Under the pieces are notes generated by a model that made no database searches, was not told where the DNA came from, and was given only the letters and a program-made list of their open reading frames with translations. A stretch of DNA of 64,000 nucleotides, from positions 124,001 through 188,000 of the forward strand of contig JANSXH010000009.1 in the NCBI GenBank assembly GCA_024743055.1. The letters run 5' to 3'. Source of the stretch: Pseudomonadota bacterium (GTDB lineage: Bacteria; Pseudomonadota; Alphaproteobacteria; Sneathiellales; Sneathiellaceae). How positions within the stretch are numbered: position 1 is the first letter of the stretch; each line of letters opens with the position of its first letter. This document shows positions 8,513-18,048 of the stretch, piece after piece. The position numbers and the translations under genes were made by a program.

Positions 8513-10441
8513 ATGGCTAAAGTAATTGGAATTGACTTAGGAACGACCAACTCCTGCGTCGCCGTAATGGATGGCAAGGACGCGAAGGTGATCGAAAATT
8601 CCGAAGGCGCACGGACAACTCCGTCCATGGTTGCCTTCACTGAAGACGGCGAAAAACTCGTCGGTCAGGCCGCCAAACGCCAGGCGGTAACCAACCCTGA
8701 AAATACCTTGTTCGCTGTGAAGCGTCTGATTGGTCGTCGGTTTGATGACAAGACGACGCAAAAAGACAAGGATATGGTCCCCTACAGCATTATCAAGGCG
8801 GATAACGGCGACGCCTGGATTGAAGCGCGTGGCGACAAATATTCACCAAGCCAGGTTTCTGCCTTCATTCTTCAGAAGATGAAGGAGACTGCAGAAAGTC
8901 ATCTCGGCGAAAATGTGACACAAGCTGTGATCACGGTTCCGGCCTATTTCAACGACGCCCAGCGTCAGGCCACCAAGGATGCCGGTAAAATTGCCGGTCT
9001 TGATGTTCTACGTATCATCAACGAGCCGACAGCGGCCGCCCTTGCTTACGGGATGGATAAAGAAAACCAGACGGTTGCTGTTTTCGATTTGGGTGGTGGT
9101 ACTTTTGACGTCTCCATCCTGGAAATCGGCGATGGCGTTTTTGAAGTTCGCTCAACCAATGGGGATACCTTCCTCGGTGGGGAAGATTTCGATTTGACGC
9201 TGGTTGACTATTTGGCCGATGAGTTCAAGAAAGAGCAGGGTATCGACCTGCGCTCTGACAAGATGGCTCTGCAGCGTCTGAAGGAAGCCGCAGAAAAAGC
9301 GAAAATTGAGCTTTCATCTTCTCAGGCAACCGAAATCAATCTGCCTTTCATTACGGCAGATGCGTCCGGTCCGAAGCATATGCAGTTGAAGCTGACCCGG
9401 GCTCAGTTCGAAAACCTGGTGGAAGATCTCATCAAGCGGACATTGCCTCCCTGTGAGAAAGCGCTGAAAGATGCCGGCCTACAAAAAGGCGAGATCGACA
9501 ATGTCATTCTCGTTGGTGGAATGAGCCGGATGCCCAAGGTCAATGAAACTGTGAAGACCTTCTTTGGATGCGAGCCTCATAAAGGTGTGAACCCGGACGA
9601 GGTTGTCGCCATGGGTGCTGCTATCCAGGCTGGTGTTCTGCAGGGTGACGTGAAAGACGTACTGCTTCTTGACGTGACCCCGCTATCTCTTGGTATCGAA
9701 ACTCTTGGTGGTGTTTTCACCCGCCTGATCGATCGGAATACGACTATTCCAACCAAGAAGAGTCAGACTTTCTCGACCGCTGAGGACAATCAGCAGGCCG
9801 TGACCATCCGGGTATTCCAGGGTGAGCGTGAAATGGCTGCTGACAACAAGCTTCTCGGTAACTTCGACTTGACGGAAATTCCAGGCGCACCGCGCGGTGT
9901 CCCGCAAATTGAAGTCACTTTCGATATTGATGCTAATGGTATCGTCAATGTTTCGGCTAAGGACAAAGGCACCGGCCGCGAACAGAAGATCCAGATCCAG
10001 GCGTCAAGTGGTTTGAGCGAAGCGGATATTGATCAGATGGTCAAGGATGCCGAAGAGCATGCTGCCGAAGACAAGGCCCGTAAAGAAAAGGTCGAAGTGG
10101 TTAATCAGGCTGAAAGCTTGATCCATACCACCGAGAAAACACTTGCCGAAGCCGGCGACAAGGTTGAAGACGACGTGAAGGCCCCGATCGAGGAAGCCAT
10201 GACGGCGTTGAAAGAAGCCAAAGACGGTGACGACATCGACGACATCAAAGCCAAAATGGACGCTTTGCAAGCAGCCTCCATGAAACTGGGTGAAGCACTT
10301 TATGCCCAGTCTCAGGCGGAAGCTGAAGGTGAAAGTGGTGATACTGACGAGGGTTCATCTGAAGAAACCAGCGAAAGTTCCGATGATGACGTGGTTGACG
10401 CCGACTTTGAAGAGGTCGACGAAGACAAGAAAGACAAGTAA
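8513..10441 (+). CDS. dnaK: Molecular chaperone DnaK (Hsp70)
   Basis: ATP-dependent Hsp70 chaperone of the cytoplasm, working with DnaJ and GrpE. The ATPase domain is clear: [18 protein letters not shown] at the N-terminus, [15 protein letters not shown] near residue 195, and [12 protein letters not shown] near 335. The substrate-binding domain follows ([17 protein letters not shown]), then a helical lid and an acidic tail ending [13 protein letters not shown]. The length of 642 aa is standard. A Shine-Dalgarno AGAGGA precedes the ATG. dnaJ follows after about 100 bases that hold a strong hairpin. Confidence 0.98.
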   Translation: MAKVIGIDLGTTNSCVAVMDGKDAKVIENSEGARTTPSMVAFTEDGEKLVGQAAKRQAVTNPENTLFAVKRLIGRRFDDKTTQKDKDMVPYSIIKADNGDAWIEARGDKYSPSQVSAFILQKMKETAESHLGENVTQAVITVPAYFNDAQRQATKDAGKIAGLDVLRIINEPTAAALAYGMDKENQTVAVFDLGGGTFDVSILEIGDGVFEVRSTNGDTFLGGEDFDLTLVDYLADEFKKEQGIDLRSDKMALQRLKEAAEKAKIELSSSQATEINLPFITADASGPKHMQLKLTRAQFENLVEDLIKRTLPPCEKALKDAGLQKGEIDNVILVGGMSRMPKVNETVKTFFGCEPHKGVNPDEVVAMGAAIQAGVLQGDVKDVLLLDVTPLSLGIETLGGVFTRLIDRNTTIPTKKSQTFSTAEDNQQAVTIRVFQGEREMAADNKLLGNFDLTEIPGAPRGVPQIEVTFDIDANGIVNVSAKDKGTGREQKIQIQASSGLSEADIDQMVKDAEEHAAEDKARKEKVEVVNQAESLIHTTEKTLAEAGDKVEDDVKAPIEEAMTALKEAKDGDDIDDIKAKMDALQAASMKLGEALYAQSQAEAEGESGDTDEGSSEETSESSDDDVVDADFEEVDEDKKDK

Positions 10442-10486
10442 GGATATATTAGGGGTGACCCGGTATTGTCCTTGTCCTTGAATGTA

Positions 10487-10521
10487 CCGCTCCGGTGAGG
10501 TGAAAATCCTTGCCGGAGCGG
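10487..10521 (+). promoter_or_regulatory. dnaK-dnaJ intergenic stem-loop
   Basis: A perfect 9-base-pair inverted repeat (CCGCTCCGG, 10487-10495; CCGGAGCGG, 10513-10521) extends inward by about five weaker pairs to a short A-rich loop. It stands 24 bases before the dnaJ ATG. There is no clear T-run after it, so it looks more like an mRNA-stability, processing or attenuation element that sets dnaJ below dnaK than a full terminator. The structure is seen; the function is inferred. Confidence 0.7.
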
Positions 10522-10544
10522 AATTTCGTTGAGTGATAGATGTT

Positions 10545-11681
10545 ATGGCGAAGCGCGACTACTACGAAATCCTTGGTGTTGACAGCAATGTAGATGACAC
10601 CACCCTCAAATCCGCTTACCGCAAGCAGGCGATGAAGTATCACCCGGACCGTAATCCCGGGGACTCAGCGGCGGAAGCCTCATTTAAAGAAGTCAACGAA
10701 GCCTATGAAGTCCTTAAGGACCCGCAAAAAAGAAGTGCCTACGATCAGTATGGACATGCTGCCTTTGAACAGGGCGGACCTGGTGGTGGTGCCGGCTTTG
10801 GGGGCATGGGCGGCGGTTTCAGTGATATTTTCGAAGATCTGTTCGGCGATTTCATGGGTGGCCAGCAAGGCGGCGGTGGTCGCAGCCGTCAAACTCGTGG
10901 CTCGGATCTGCGCTATAATCTCGAGATTTCCCTCGAAGATGCCTATTACGGCAAACAGATGGAAATCAAGATTCCAACCACTATCGAATGCGAGAGTTGT
11001 GAGGGATCCGGCGCCGAAGCTGGTTCAGAGCCCGTAACCTGTCAGACTTGCCAGGGACACGGAAAAGTCCGTGCGCAGCAAGGTTTCTTCACCATTGAAC
11101 GCACCTGCCCCAATTGTCAGGGTCAGGGTCGCATCATTGAGAATCCATGTAAAACCTGCCGGGGAGAAGGCCGCACCCAGAAGGAAAAAACTCTCTCCGT
11201 CAATATTCCTGCCGGTGTCGATGACGGCAACCGTATCCGCCTTTCAGGCGAAGGAGAAGCAGGTATGCGGGGAGGCCCGACGGGTGATCTCTATATTTTC
11301 CTCGCTGTCGACGATCATCGAATTTTCCAGCGGGACGGACAGAATATACACTGCCGCGTCCCCATTCCCTTCACCGTTGCAACCCTCGGAGGGGATATCG
11401 AAGTCCCGACCCTGGACGGCGCCCGCGCCAAGGTTTCAATTACCTCCGGGACACAGTCCGGTCGCAAATTCCGCCTCCGCGGAAAAGGCATGCCGGTGAT
11501 GAATTCCCACAGCCATGGTGACATGTATATTCACACAATTGTGGAAACGCCCGTCAACCTGACCAAACGCCAAAAGGAACTGCTCAAAGAGTTTGAGGCT
11601 GAAGGCAAAGGAACCCATAGCCCCGAATCTGAAGGTTTCTTCTCTCGGGTGAAGGATTTTCTAGCCGATTTGAAAGACTGA
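10545..11681 (+). CDS. dnaJ: Molecular chaperone DnaJ (Hsp40)
   Basis: Type I J-protein that stimulates the DnaK ATPase and binds unfolded substrates. The J domain carries the HPD motif (YHPDRNPGD). It is followed by a glycine-rich segment, four zinc-binding CxxCxGxG repeats ([32 protein letters not shown]) and the C-terminal substrate domains. The ATG at 10545 gives the expected [13 protein letters not shown]-terminus (378 aa); a GTG at 10533 would add four residues. It is co-oriented with dnaK, and dapB follows after 74 bases. Confidence 0.97.
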   Translation: MAKRDYYEILGVDSNVDDTTLKSAYRKQAMKYHPDRNPGDSAAEASFKEVNEAYEVLKDPQKRSAYDQYGHAAFEQGGPGGGAGFGGMGGGFSDIFEDLFGDFMGGQQGGGGRSRQTRGSDLRYNLEISLEDAYYGKQMEIKIPTTIECESCEGSGAEAGSEPVTCQTCQGHGKVRAQQGFFTIERTCPNCQGQGRIIENPCKTCRGEGRTQKEKTLSVNIPAGVDDGNRIRLSGEGEAGMRGGPTGDLYIFLAVDDHRIFQRDGQNIHCRVPIPFTVATLGGDIEVPTLDGARAKVSITSGTQSGRKFRLRGKGMPVMNSHSHGDMYIHTIVETPVNLTKRQKELLKEFEAEGKGTHSPESEGFFSRVKDFLADLKD

Positions 11682-11755
11682 TACGCCGCCAATTCCAACT
11701 CGCCTCAAATAGGCATCTATGATACATCTCCTTCAAAATTTAGGGGAATCTCCGC

Positions 11756-12568
11756 ATGAGTGATCTGAAAATAGGTATTGTCGGCTGTGCCGGCCGCATG
11801 GGACGCATGCTGGTCAATCAAGTTGCCGGGACGAAAGGCTGCTCAGTTTGTGGCGGTACCGAACCAGCTGGTTCCTCAGCAATTGGCGAAGACATCAACG
11901 CCTTGGCTGGTCTTGAATCAAGTGGCGTCACAGTTACAGACAGCACCGACGACTTGTTCAATACATCCGACGTCGTCATCGATTTCACAGCACCTGCAGC
12001 CTCTGTTGCCCATGCGAAACTTGCAGCGAAGAGCGGCACTACCTTGGTAATCGGTACTACGGGCATCAGCAATGAAGAGCAGGCTGAGATTTCAGCTTGT
12101 GGTGAGGAAACGGTTATCATCCAAGGCGCCAATATGAGCCTCGGGGTAAATCTTTTGGCTCAACTCACTAAGAAGGTCGCAGAGCTTTTGGATGATGACT
12201 TTGATGTTGAGGTGCTTGAAATGCACCATCATCACAAGGTGGATTCGCCCTCCGGAACGGCTTTACTACTTGGCAAAGCCGCCGCGGAAGGCCGCCAAAT
12301 AGATCATGATAGAGTGGCCGATCGGGGCCGCGACGGTATCACCGGTGCCCGAAAAAAAGGCGATATCGGTTATGCGGTATTGCGGGGAGGCAATGTGGTC
12401 GGAGAGCATACAGTGATGTTCGCCGCAGATAATGAGAGGATTGAAATCACCCATAAAGCAGGTGACAGATCCATTTTCGCGCGCGGTGCCGTTCGGGCGG
12501 CCTTGTGGTCCAAAGGAAAACCCGCTGGAAATTACGACATGATGGACGTACTTGGCCTTGGCGATTGA
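11756..12568 (+). CDS. dapB: 4-hydroxy-tetrahydrodipicolinate reductase
   Basis: NAD(P)H-dependent reductase of lysine and diaminopimelate biosynthesis. The N-terminal Rossmann motif is IGIVGCAGRMGRML. The catalytic and substrate-binding signature is EMHHHHKVDSPSGTALLLG near residue 160. The length of 270 aa is normal. dnaJ-dapB adjacency is common in alphaproteobacteria. The last 37 bases overlap the 3' end of the convergent DUF2244 gene. Confidence 0.96.
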   Translation: MSDLKIGIVGCAGRMGRMLVNQVAGTKGCSVCGGTEPAGSSAIGEDINALAGLESSGVTVTDSTDDLFNTSDVVIDFTAPAASVAHAKLAAKSGTTLVIGTTGISNEEQAEISACGEETVIIQGANMSLGVNLLAQLTKKVAELLDDDFDVEVLEMHHHHKVDSPSGTALLLGKAAAEGRQIDHDRVADRGRDGITGARKKGDIGYAVLRGGNVVGEHTVMFAADNERIEITHKAGDRSIFARGAVRAALWSKGKPAGNYDMMDVLGLGD

Positions 12569-13056
12569 AGATGGCCGCCTTTGCGATAGGTATCCAAGGC
12601 CTCCGCTAAAATTTCACGCACCTGTTCCTTTTCCTCTTCTCCGAGGAAATACCCGATCTCATAAATGCGACCGCGGTTGGTCAGCCATAACTTGCCTTTT
12701 TGCAGAACGATCCTCGACCAGTAGGCCTGAATCTCTTCGCGAACGGATTGCCCATTTGAAGCAATACGGGTGATCTGAACCATATCGTGATTAATCTCAA
12801 CGATTTCACGGCGACGTGCAGCCCGAAAATTTAGCTGGAAGGCGCCATAGATCAACAGAACATCAAGGCCAAAGAACCCAAAGACCGGCCAGGCCCCAAT
12901 AGCCCAGAAAAAAGCGCCGGCGACGAAGCTAACAGCGGTGACCGCGGACATCAAAATGATAAACCCGACACGCGATAAACTCTGGCTTGGATGCAGAGAC
13001 ATGTAAAAGGACCCTGTACTGCCACTACCTATAGGCTTGTCATGAGTGGATTCCAC
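12532..13056 (-). CDS. DUF2244 domain membrane protein
   Basis: Integral membrane protein of the DUF2244 family, function unknown. It has two adjacent hydrophobic segments (VGFIILMSAVTAVSFVAGAF and AIGAWPVFGFFGLDVLLIYG, residues about 30-70). A soluble domain follows, with LNFRAARRREIVEI and a YWSRIVLQ segment typical of the family. The chosen start is a GTG at 13056 (174 aa) preceded by AAAGGCGG; an ATG at 13002 is an alternative. It is convergent with dapB and overlaps its last 37 bases. It is divergent from nth. Confidence 0.82.
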   Translation of the reverse strand: MESTHDKPIGSGSTGSFYMSLHPSQSLSRVGFIILMSAVTAVSFVAGAFFWAIGAWPVFGFFGLDVLLIYGAFQLNFRAARRREIVEINHDMVQITRIASNGQSVREEIQAYWSRIVLQKGKLWLTNRGRIYEIGYFLGEEEKEQVREILAEALDTYRKGGHLQSPRPSTSIMS

Positions 13057-13131
13057 ATCGCCGCCTTTCTTAGCCTTTCAAAACACAATTTGATTATTGC
13101 GAATAAAGGGGGCCTATGCCAATAACATAGA

Positions 13132-13767
13132 ATGAAAAAAACAGAAATCAGTGAGTTTTTTCGCCGTCTCGAGGAAAACAACCCGGAACCAAAGGGGGAG
13201 CTCGACTATGTGAACCCCTTCACCCTGCTGGTCGCGGTTGTCCTGTCAGCCCAGGCGACAGATGTCGGTGTCAATAAAGCGACGGGTCCCCTTTTTGCCA
13301 TTGCCGATACTCCAGAGAAGATGCTGGCTCTTGGCGAAGACACAGTACGAGACTACGTGAAATCCATCGGGCTTTATAAGACTAAGGCAAAAAATGTCAT
13401 TAAACTGTGTGAAGCGCTCATCCGAGACCACAATTCAGAGGTCCCTCAAACTCGGGAAGAGCTTGAAAAATTAGCCGGTGTTGGCCGCAAAACAGCTAAT
13501 GTTGTGCTGAATATAGCGTTCGGCCATCCAACGATTGCGGTCGACACCCATTTGTTTCGCTTGGGAAATCGCACCGGGCTCGCCCCCGGAAAAACACCCC
13601 TCGAGGTCGAGAAGAAGCTGGAAAAACGCATTCCCAAGGAATATCTGAGGCACGCTCACCACTGGCTAATTCTGCACGGGCGTTATGTTTGCAAAGCTCG
13701 CAAACCGGAATGTACTGTCTGCATCGTCTCCGATTTATGTCGTTTTAAAGGAAAAACTGTCGCCTGA
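13132..13767 (+). CDS. nth: Endonuclease III (DNA glycosylase/AP lyase)
   Basis: Base-excision repair enzyme removing oxidised pyrimidines. The helix-hairpin-helix GVGRKTANVVL supplies catalytic Lys120. The conserved Asp138 is in AVDTHLFRLGNRTG. The C-terminal 4Fe-4S motif C187-X6-C194-X2-C197-X5-C203 is complete. The length of 211 aa is normal. The strongest Shine-Dalgarno in the leader (AAAGGGGG, 13106-13113) is about 20 bases from this ATG and better placed for a four-codon upstream frame that ends two bases before nth. Confidence 0.96.
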   Translation: MKKTEISEFFRRLEENNPEPKGELDYVNPFTLLVAVVLSAQATDVGVNKATGPLFAIADTPEKMLALGEDTVRDYVKSIGLYKTKAKNVIKLCEALIRDHNSEVPQTREELEKLAGVGRKTANVVLNIAFGHPTIAVDTHLFRLGNRTGLAPGKTPLEVEKKLEKRIPKEYLRHAHHWLILHGRYVCKARKPECTVCIVSDLCRFKGKTVA

Positions 13768-13792
13768 AGACCGGCCCGAATGGAACTTCAGG
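13763..13792. terminator. Weak hairpin between nth and the NTF2-like gene
   Basis: Inverted repeat CCTGAAG (13763-13769) and CTTCAGG (13786-13792) with a GC-rich loop lies across the stop codons of the two convergent genes. No good T-run follows on either strand. It could be a modest bidirectional terminator or chance. Confidence 0.35.
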
Positions 13793-14204
13793 TCCTGATT
13801 AATTCATTTTCTTCAATGACTTGTTTTAATAATGCACTGTCCAGATATGCAGTGATTGCCGTAATCTGTTTGTCTTCAGAAAAATGAATAACCCAGCAAT
13901 ATTCATTATGGTAAGGCATTCCATTGAGAGCCGTGAGAAAGGATTTGAGTTCGACTATTGCCGTAAGGCCGTCAATATAAACTGCCTCCAACTGCAGCTG
14001 TATGCCACCTTTTAAAACTGCTGTTAAACGATTAAAGGCACCGTCCAAATATTCTTGTTTGCTTTTGAAGGTGCCGGCCAGTGGATGGGTTCCCTTTACC
14101 GTCCAATGAATATCCTCGACCAATCGATCCATAAACTTTTCCGGCTGGCCATTTGCCATGTAATCGAAAAGTTCTTCCACATCCGCTCGTGTAATTACAG
14201 ACAT
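13788..14204 (-). CDS. NTF2/SnoaL-like fold protein
   Basis: Protein of 138 aa with the look of a SnoaL/ketosteroid-isomerase-like cone fold: an N-terminal helix (ADVEELFDYMANG), then DIHWTVKGTHPLAGTFKSK and a beta-rich C-terminal half ending AYLDSALLKQVIEE. Many relatives are small enzymes or ligand-binding proteins, but the family gives no specific function. It is convergent with nth, and 34 bases separate its start from the stop of the lipoprotein gene on the same strand. The specific role is unknown. Confidence 0.75.
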   Translation of the reverse strand: MSVITRADVEELFDYMANGQPEKFMDRLVEDIHWTVKGTHPLAGTFKSKQEYLDGAFNRLTAVLKGGIQLQLEAVYIDGLTAIVELKSFLTALNGMPYHNEYCWVIHFSEDKQITAITAYLDSALLKQVIEENELIRT

Positions 14205-14238
14205 GGTCGTCCTCCAAAGTTTTCAGGTGTAAGTCGTC

Positions 14239-14733
14239 TTACGAAGCCGGATTGGCGAGGAATTGATCTTCTGCTCCAACCTCACGAAGATGATCGTTAA
14301 AACACTGCTTGCTGTCGATACTGTTCTGAGACGCCACATCTCGTCCATTGATAGCGATATGATTGACCATTAATCCCTGCCCGCTTCCATTCGGAAAGAA
14401 AAACAGGTTAAGAGCACAGCCATCCGCTAAATATTGCCAAACCTCCGCCGGCTCGTCTTTGCGCAAGAGATGAGGCTGACCAAAGGCTGTTTCGATTTCC
14501 TTTGGTGTCTTGCCGATAAGTATCTCAGGCTCCAGTAAAACGCGAGGTTTTACCGAGATGACAACTGGGGCCGTATTCAACGGTTTGCTTGCAACATTTG
14601 AAGACGGTTGTGTTTGAACCTCTGGCTCTTTTACCTCAGGTTTTTGCGGGCTCACCGTCGTGATTTTCGATCCGCTCGTACAGGCCGCCAGGACAAACAC
14701 CAGTCCGATACTCAACAAAAACAACCGTATCAT
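14239..14733 (-). CDS. Putative lipoprotein of unknown function
   Basis: Secreted lipoprotein: the N-terminal MIRLFLLSIGLVFVLAAC has a basic start, a hydrophobic core and a lipobox LAAC. A proline- and valine-rich linker follows. The C-terminal domain (ILIGKTPKEIETAFGQPHLL, then EVWQYLADGCALNLFFF) resembles the beta-strand arrangement of SmpA/OmlA-like small outer-membrane proteins, a weak similarity seen by eye. Its ATG overlaps the stop of the EI24 protein gene, so the two are translationally coupled. Confidence 0.75.
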   Translation of the reverse strand: MIRLFLLSIGLVFVLAACTSGSKITTVSPQKPEVKEPEVQTQPSSNVASKPLNTAPVVISVKPRVLLEPEILIGKTPKEIETAFGQPHLLRKDEPAEVWQYLADGCALNLFFFPNGSGQGLMVNHIAINGRDVASQNSIDSKQCFNDHLREVGAEDQFLANPAS

Positions 14734-15422
14734 CAGACCATCACATTCTTACCGGCTGGCTTACTGCCGGCACGTTTCTTATACAGATGAACCATAGCCG
14801 CCGTGGCAACGATCGGTGTGATCAGGTTAACGATGGGAATTGTCAGGCAAAATGCAACGGCGATACCCATCAAATAAAGCTCTATCGCATTGGTTTTTCT
14901 GAGTCGGGTCACTTCTGTCTCGTCATGATGGCGGATTGCCACCATCTGAAAATACTCCCGGGAAATCAGATACCCATTGAGTAGGTAGTAGACGAACAGA
15001 TTGATGACCGGAATAAAGTAGAGAGGCAACACGACAATATTGCAAATCAGCACCAGCCCAAGGAATTTCACGGCGTCCCAGATACTGGACAGAATAGGGA
15101 TATCATGGGCTTTCTCATCGCCTGGATAGTGTTTTTCCTCAACCGCTTCCGAAATGTCATCAAGAAACAGTCCTATAAGCGCACTGATCACCAAGGGAAA
15201 AAGAAAAAACCCACCCAGAATGAAGCCGAGACCAGTCAGAAAGCCGACGACCGTATTGACCCAGTCCCATTGGAAATTTGGTACATAGGAAGAAAAGGCC
15301 GCCGTTGCACCAAACCCCAGAAGGATGAAAACTCCGACGGTCAGTGCCAAGGCTTTTAGCAGAACAGACCTGAAGGCCGGGTCCCCCAGCTGCCCAATAG
15401 CCATATTGATTGCAGAAAACAA
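14733..15422 (-). CDS. EI24-domain (CysZ-like) membrane protein
   Basis: Multi-spanning inner-membrane protein of the EI24/CysZ family. It has four or five hydrophobic segments, the charged LFLDDISEAVEEKHYPG loop and the conserved LPLYFIPVINLFVYYLLNGYLISREYF region, here near residues 135-160. CysZ transports sulfate in enterobacteria, but this subgroup has not been assigned a substrate. The start is a TTG at 15422 with AGAGGG upstream (229 aa); the ATG at 15404 lacks a ribosome-binding site. It is followed by a coupled lipoprotein gene. Confidence 0.82.
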   Translation of the reverse strand: MFSAINMAIGQLGDPAFRSVLLKALALTVGVFILLGFGATAAFSSYVPNFQWDWVNTVVGFLTGLGFILGGFFLFPLVISALIGLFLDDISEAVEEKHYPGDEKAHDIPILSSIWDAVKFLGLVLICNIVVLPLYFIPVINLFVYYLLNGYLISREYFQMVAIRHHDETEVTRLRKTNAIELYLMGIAVAFCLTIPIVNLITPIVATAAMVHLYKKRAGSKPAGKNVMV

Positions 15423-15501
15423 GCTACGCCCTCTTTTCTTTCAGTCTGAAAATACGCTCTTTCATGTATGTGTTCTCTACCAAAAGTGCAACTGTCCTGT
15501 T

Positions 15502-16923
15502 TTAGCTTGGATTTTTCGGAGCGATGGGAACGGCTCCTGCATAGTCATGATCTCTTTCAAATGCATAGGCTGCCTGCAGAACAACATCCTCACGGCTATT
15601 TGGCGCCATGATTTGCAATCCAACCGGCAGGCCTGACTTTGTGAATCCACACGGAATAGAGATAGACGGACAGCTTGTGATCGTCAGAAGATATGTCATG
15701 GCAAGCCAGGCAACATAATTGTCAAACTTCTCCCCGTTCACTTCTTCCAGATAGCGGATTGTATGATCAAAAGGAGGCACCATTACGGTCGGACAAATCA
15801 GTAGGTCATATTCTGTGAAGAAACTGGCTACCCTCTGATACAGAGCACCCTGTTCCCGATGGGCTCTACCGATTTCCTCTCCAGTCAGGTTCATACCCTT
15901 CTCGATGTTCCAGATCACTTCCGGTTTCAGCTGATCCTTCTTGGTCTCGAGTTTCGGGGCATGGCTCGCGGCGAATTGAGCAGCCCGTAGCACTTGAAAT
16001 ATGTCATGGCCGCCGGACAGATCAAAACAGTCTTCTTCAACACTGTCACAATAGGCTGCAAAATCTTTCGCCGCCTTCGCGCATATTTCGGCCACTTCCG
16101 GATCAATGGGGCATTGTCCGAGATTGGCGCTGTAGGCTACTTTGCCAAATTTCGGTATGCTTTTCAGGCTATCCGTATAGGAAATGTCCGGTGCCGGCAG
16201 GCTCATAGGATCCATTGTGTGATGACCGACCATGGCGTCAAGCATCAGAGCAACATCCGGTACAGTCCGGCCCATGGGGCCTTCCACTGAACTGACGGTA
16301 AAAGGAAGTCCCGACGGACCATGCGGCACTCTTTTCGGTGAGGGCCTCAGACCGACAACACCAGAAAAAGCTGCGGGAATGCGAAGGCTGCCGCCCATAT
16401 CACTACCTTGAGCGAGCCAGACCTGACCTGCGGCAAGAGCCGCTGCCGATCCTCCTGAAGAGCCGCCAGGTGTCATATCCGTGTTCCATGGGTTCTTGGT
16501 TGTCCCAAAAACATCATTGAAGGTCTGCGCGCCAGCACCAAATTCGGGCGTATTGGCCTTGGCTACGACAATACCGCCCCGCTCTTCCAAACGCTCAACC
16601 ATAATATCCGAATGCTCGGCGATATCATCAGCATGGATAAGAGATCCCATCGTAAACCGTACATCCTTGACAGGCGTTAGGTCCTTAATCGCAATTGGCA
16701 GGCCATGTAAATGGCTGTCCCCGCGATCAGTGGATCCTGATTTTTCAAGATCAGCTGCATGGTCCCGAGCACGATCAAGGCATAAGGTAGGAAGAGCGTT
16801 GATATGGGGATTGGTTTCCGCGATCCGCTTCTCGGCTACATCGATAAGCTCACTCGGGGATACCTCTCCCGACTTAAGCAATGCGACGACTTCTGTGGCC
16901 GTCATTTCATATAATTCTGCCAT
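15502..16923 (-). CDS. Amidase signature family hydrolase
   Basis: Amidase of the amidase-signature family, hydrolysing an amide of unknown identity. The catalytic triad Lys-cisSer-Ser is visible: Lys80 in LPIAIKDLTPV, Ser155 in TPGGSSGGSAAALA, and Ser179 in SDMGGSLRIPA. The length of 473 aa suits a stand-alone amidase. GatA is less likely because no gatC or gatB is adjacent and the C-terminal half is not GatA-like. It stands alone on the reverse strand, 79 bases upstream of the EI24 gene and divergent from the PfkB-family kinase. Confidence 0.88.
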   Translation of the reverse strand: MAELYEMTATEVVALLKSGEVSPSELIDVAEKRIAETNPHINALPTLCLDRARDHAADLEKSGSTDRGDSHLHGLPIAIKDLTPVKDVRFTMGSLIHADDIAEHSDIMVERLEERGGIVVAKANTPEFGAGAQTFNDVFGTTKNPWNTDMTPGGSSGGSAAALAAGQVWLAQGSDMGGSLRIPAAFSGVVGLRPSPKRVPHGPSGLPFTVSSVEGPMGRTVPDVALMLDAMVGHHTMDPMSLPAPDISYTDSLKSIPKFGKVAYSANLGQCPIDPEVAEICAKAAKDFAAYCDSVEEDCFDLSGGHDIFQVLRAAQFAASHAPKLETKKDQLKPEVIWNIEKGMNLTGEEIGRAHREQGALYQRVASFFTEYDLLICPTVMVPPFDHTIRYLEEVNGEKFDNYVAWLAMTYLLTITSCPSISIPCGFTKSGLPVGLQIMAPNSREDVVLQAAYAFERDHDYAGAVPIAPKNPS

Positions 16924-17025
16924 ATCTACTAGATCGCAAAAAACCAGCCGTTTGTACAGCCTTCCCTTGCCCTTGCACAGTCAAAGACTATACTCCGCGG
17001 ATTAGGAACGAGTACTGGGAAAGAC

Positions 17026-18024
17026 ATGACTGACCGCAAATTTGACACGACCTGCATCGGAAATGCCATCGTTGATGTGATTGGAAAGGCGACGGACGAT
17101 TTTCTTGCGGTGGAGGGGCTTACGAAAAGTTCCATGATGCTAATTGATATGGAGCGGGCTGAGGATCTTTATTCCAAAATGGAACCTGCTCTGGAAATGT
17201 CGGGCGGGTCGGCTGGCAATACAGCCGCCGGGGTTGCGTCACTTGGCGGAAAAAGCGCCTATGTTGGCAAGGTCCGGGATGACCAGTTAGGGGCCATTTT
17301 CAGCCATGATATCAAGGCCATCGGCGTATCGTTTGAAACAGAGAAAAGTACTTCTGGGGCGGCCACAGCCCGCAGCCTCATCCTTGTAACACCGGATGCT
17401 CATCGGACTATGAATACTTATCTCGGTGCCTGTATTGAGATAGGACCCGAAGACATCGACCCGGACGTCATTGCCGGATCGAAGGTAACCTATATGGAAG
17501 GGTATTTGTGGGACCCGGAAGGAGGCAAGCAGGCTTTTCGCAAAGCCGCAGAGATATCCCATGCTGCCGGGCAGCAAGTCTCCCTGACCCTCTCCGATCC
17601 TTTTTGTGTTGATCGTTATCGCGCAGAATTTCTGGAATTCATGGAGCATGGAGTGGATATACTATTTGCCAACGAGGACGAAGTGAAATCACTGTATGAA
17701 ACAGATGATTTCAATACCGCCTTGCAAGCCGTGCGTCAGGACGTGGATATCGCCTGCCTGACCCGCAGCGAAAAAGGATCTGTCATCGTCTCAAATTCAG
17801 ATGTCTATGAAATTGCCGCTGAATCAGATATCGATGTCGTTGATACGACAGGTGCGGGAGATCTGTTTGCGGCCGGCTTCCTCTTTGGATATACCAACGG
17901 GCGCAGTCTGGCAGAAAGCGGCCGCATCGGATCAATTGCCGCGGCAGAAGTAATAAGTCATTATGGAGCTCGCCCGGCGGAGAACCTAAAAGATCTGGTT
18001 GAAAGGCAACTATCTGCCGCATGA
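17026..18024 (+). CDS. PfkB-family kinase, probably adenosine kinase
   Basis: Ribokinase/PfkB-family sugar or nucleoside kinase. The N-terminal signature is MSGGSAGNTAAGVASLGG-like (about residue 60-77), and the C-terminal PfkB signature DTTGAGDLFAAGFLFG carries the anion hole and catalytic Asp. This subgroup in alphaproteobacteria is usually called adenosine kinase, but the substrate has not been read from the sequence. The length of 332 aa is normal, and GGGAAAG precedes the ATG. The adenylate cyclase gene follows after 24 bases, probably in one operon. Confidence 0.85.
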   Translation: MTDRKFDTTCIGNAIVDVIGKATDDFLAVEGLTKSSMMLIDMERAEDLYSKMEPALEMSGGSAGNTAAGVASLGGKSAYVGKVRDDQLGAIFSHDIKAIGVSFETEKSTSGAATARSLILVTPDAHRTMNTYLGACIEIGPEDIDPDVIAGSKVTYMEGYLWDPEGGKQAFRKAAEISHAAGQQVSLTLSDPFCVDRYRAEFLEFMEHGVDILFANEDEVKSLYETDDFNTALQAVRQDVDIACLTRSEKGSVIVSNSDVYEIAAESDIDVVDTTGAGDLFAAGFLFGYTNGRSLAESGRIGSIAAAEVISHYGARPAENLKDLVERQLSAA

Positions 18025-18048
18025 AACCAGGCAAGTGGCGAAAAATAT

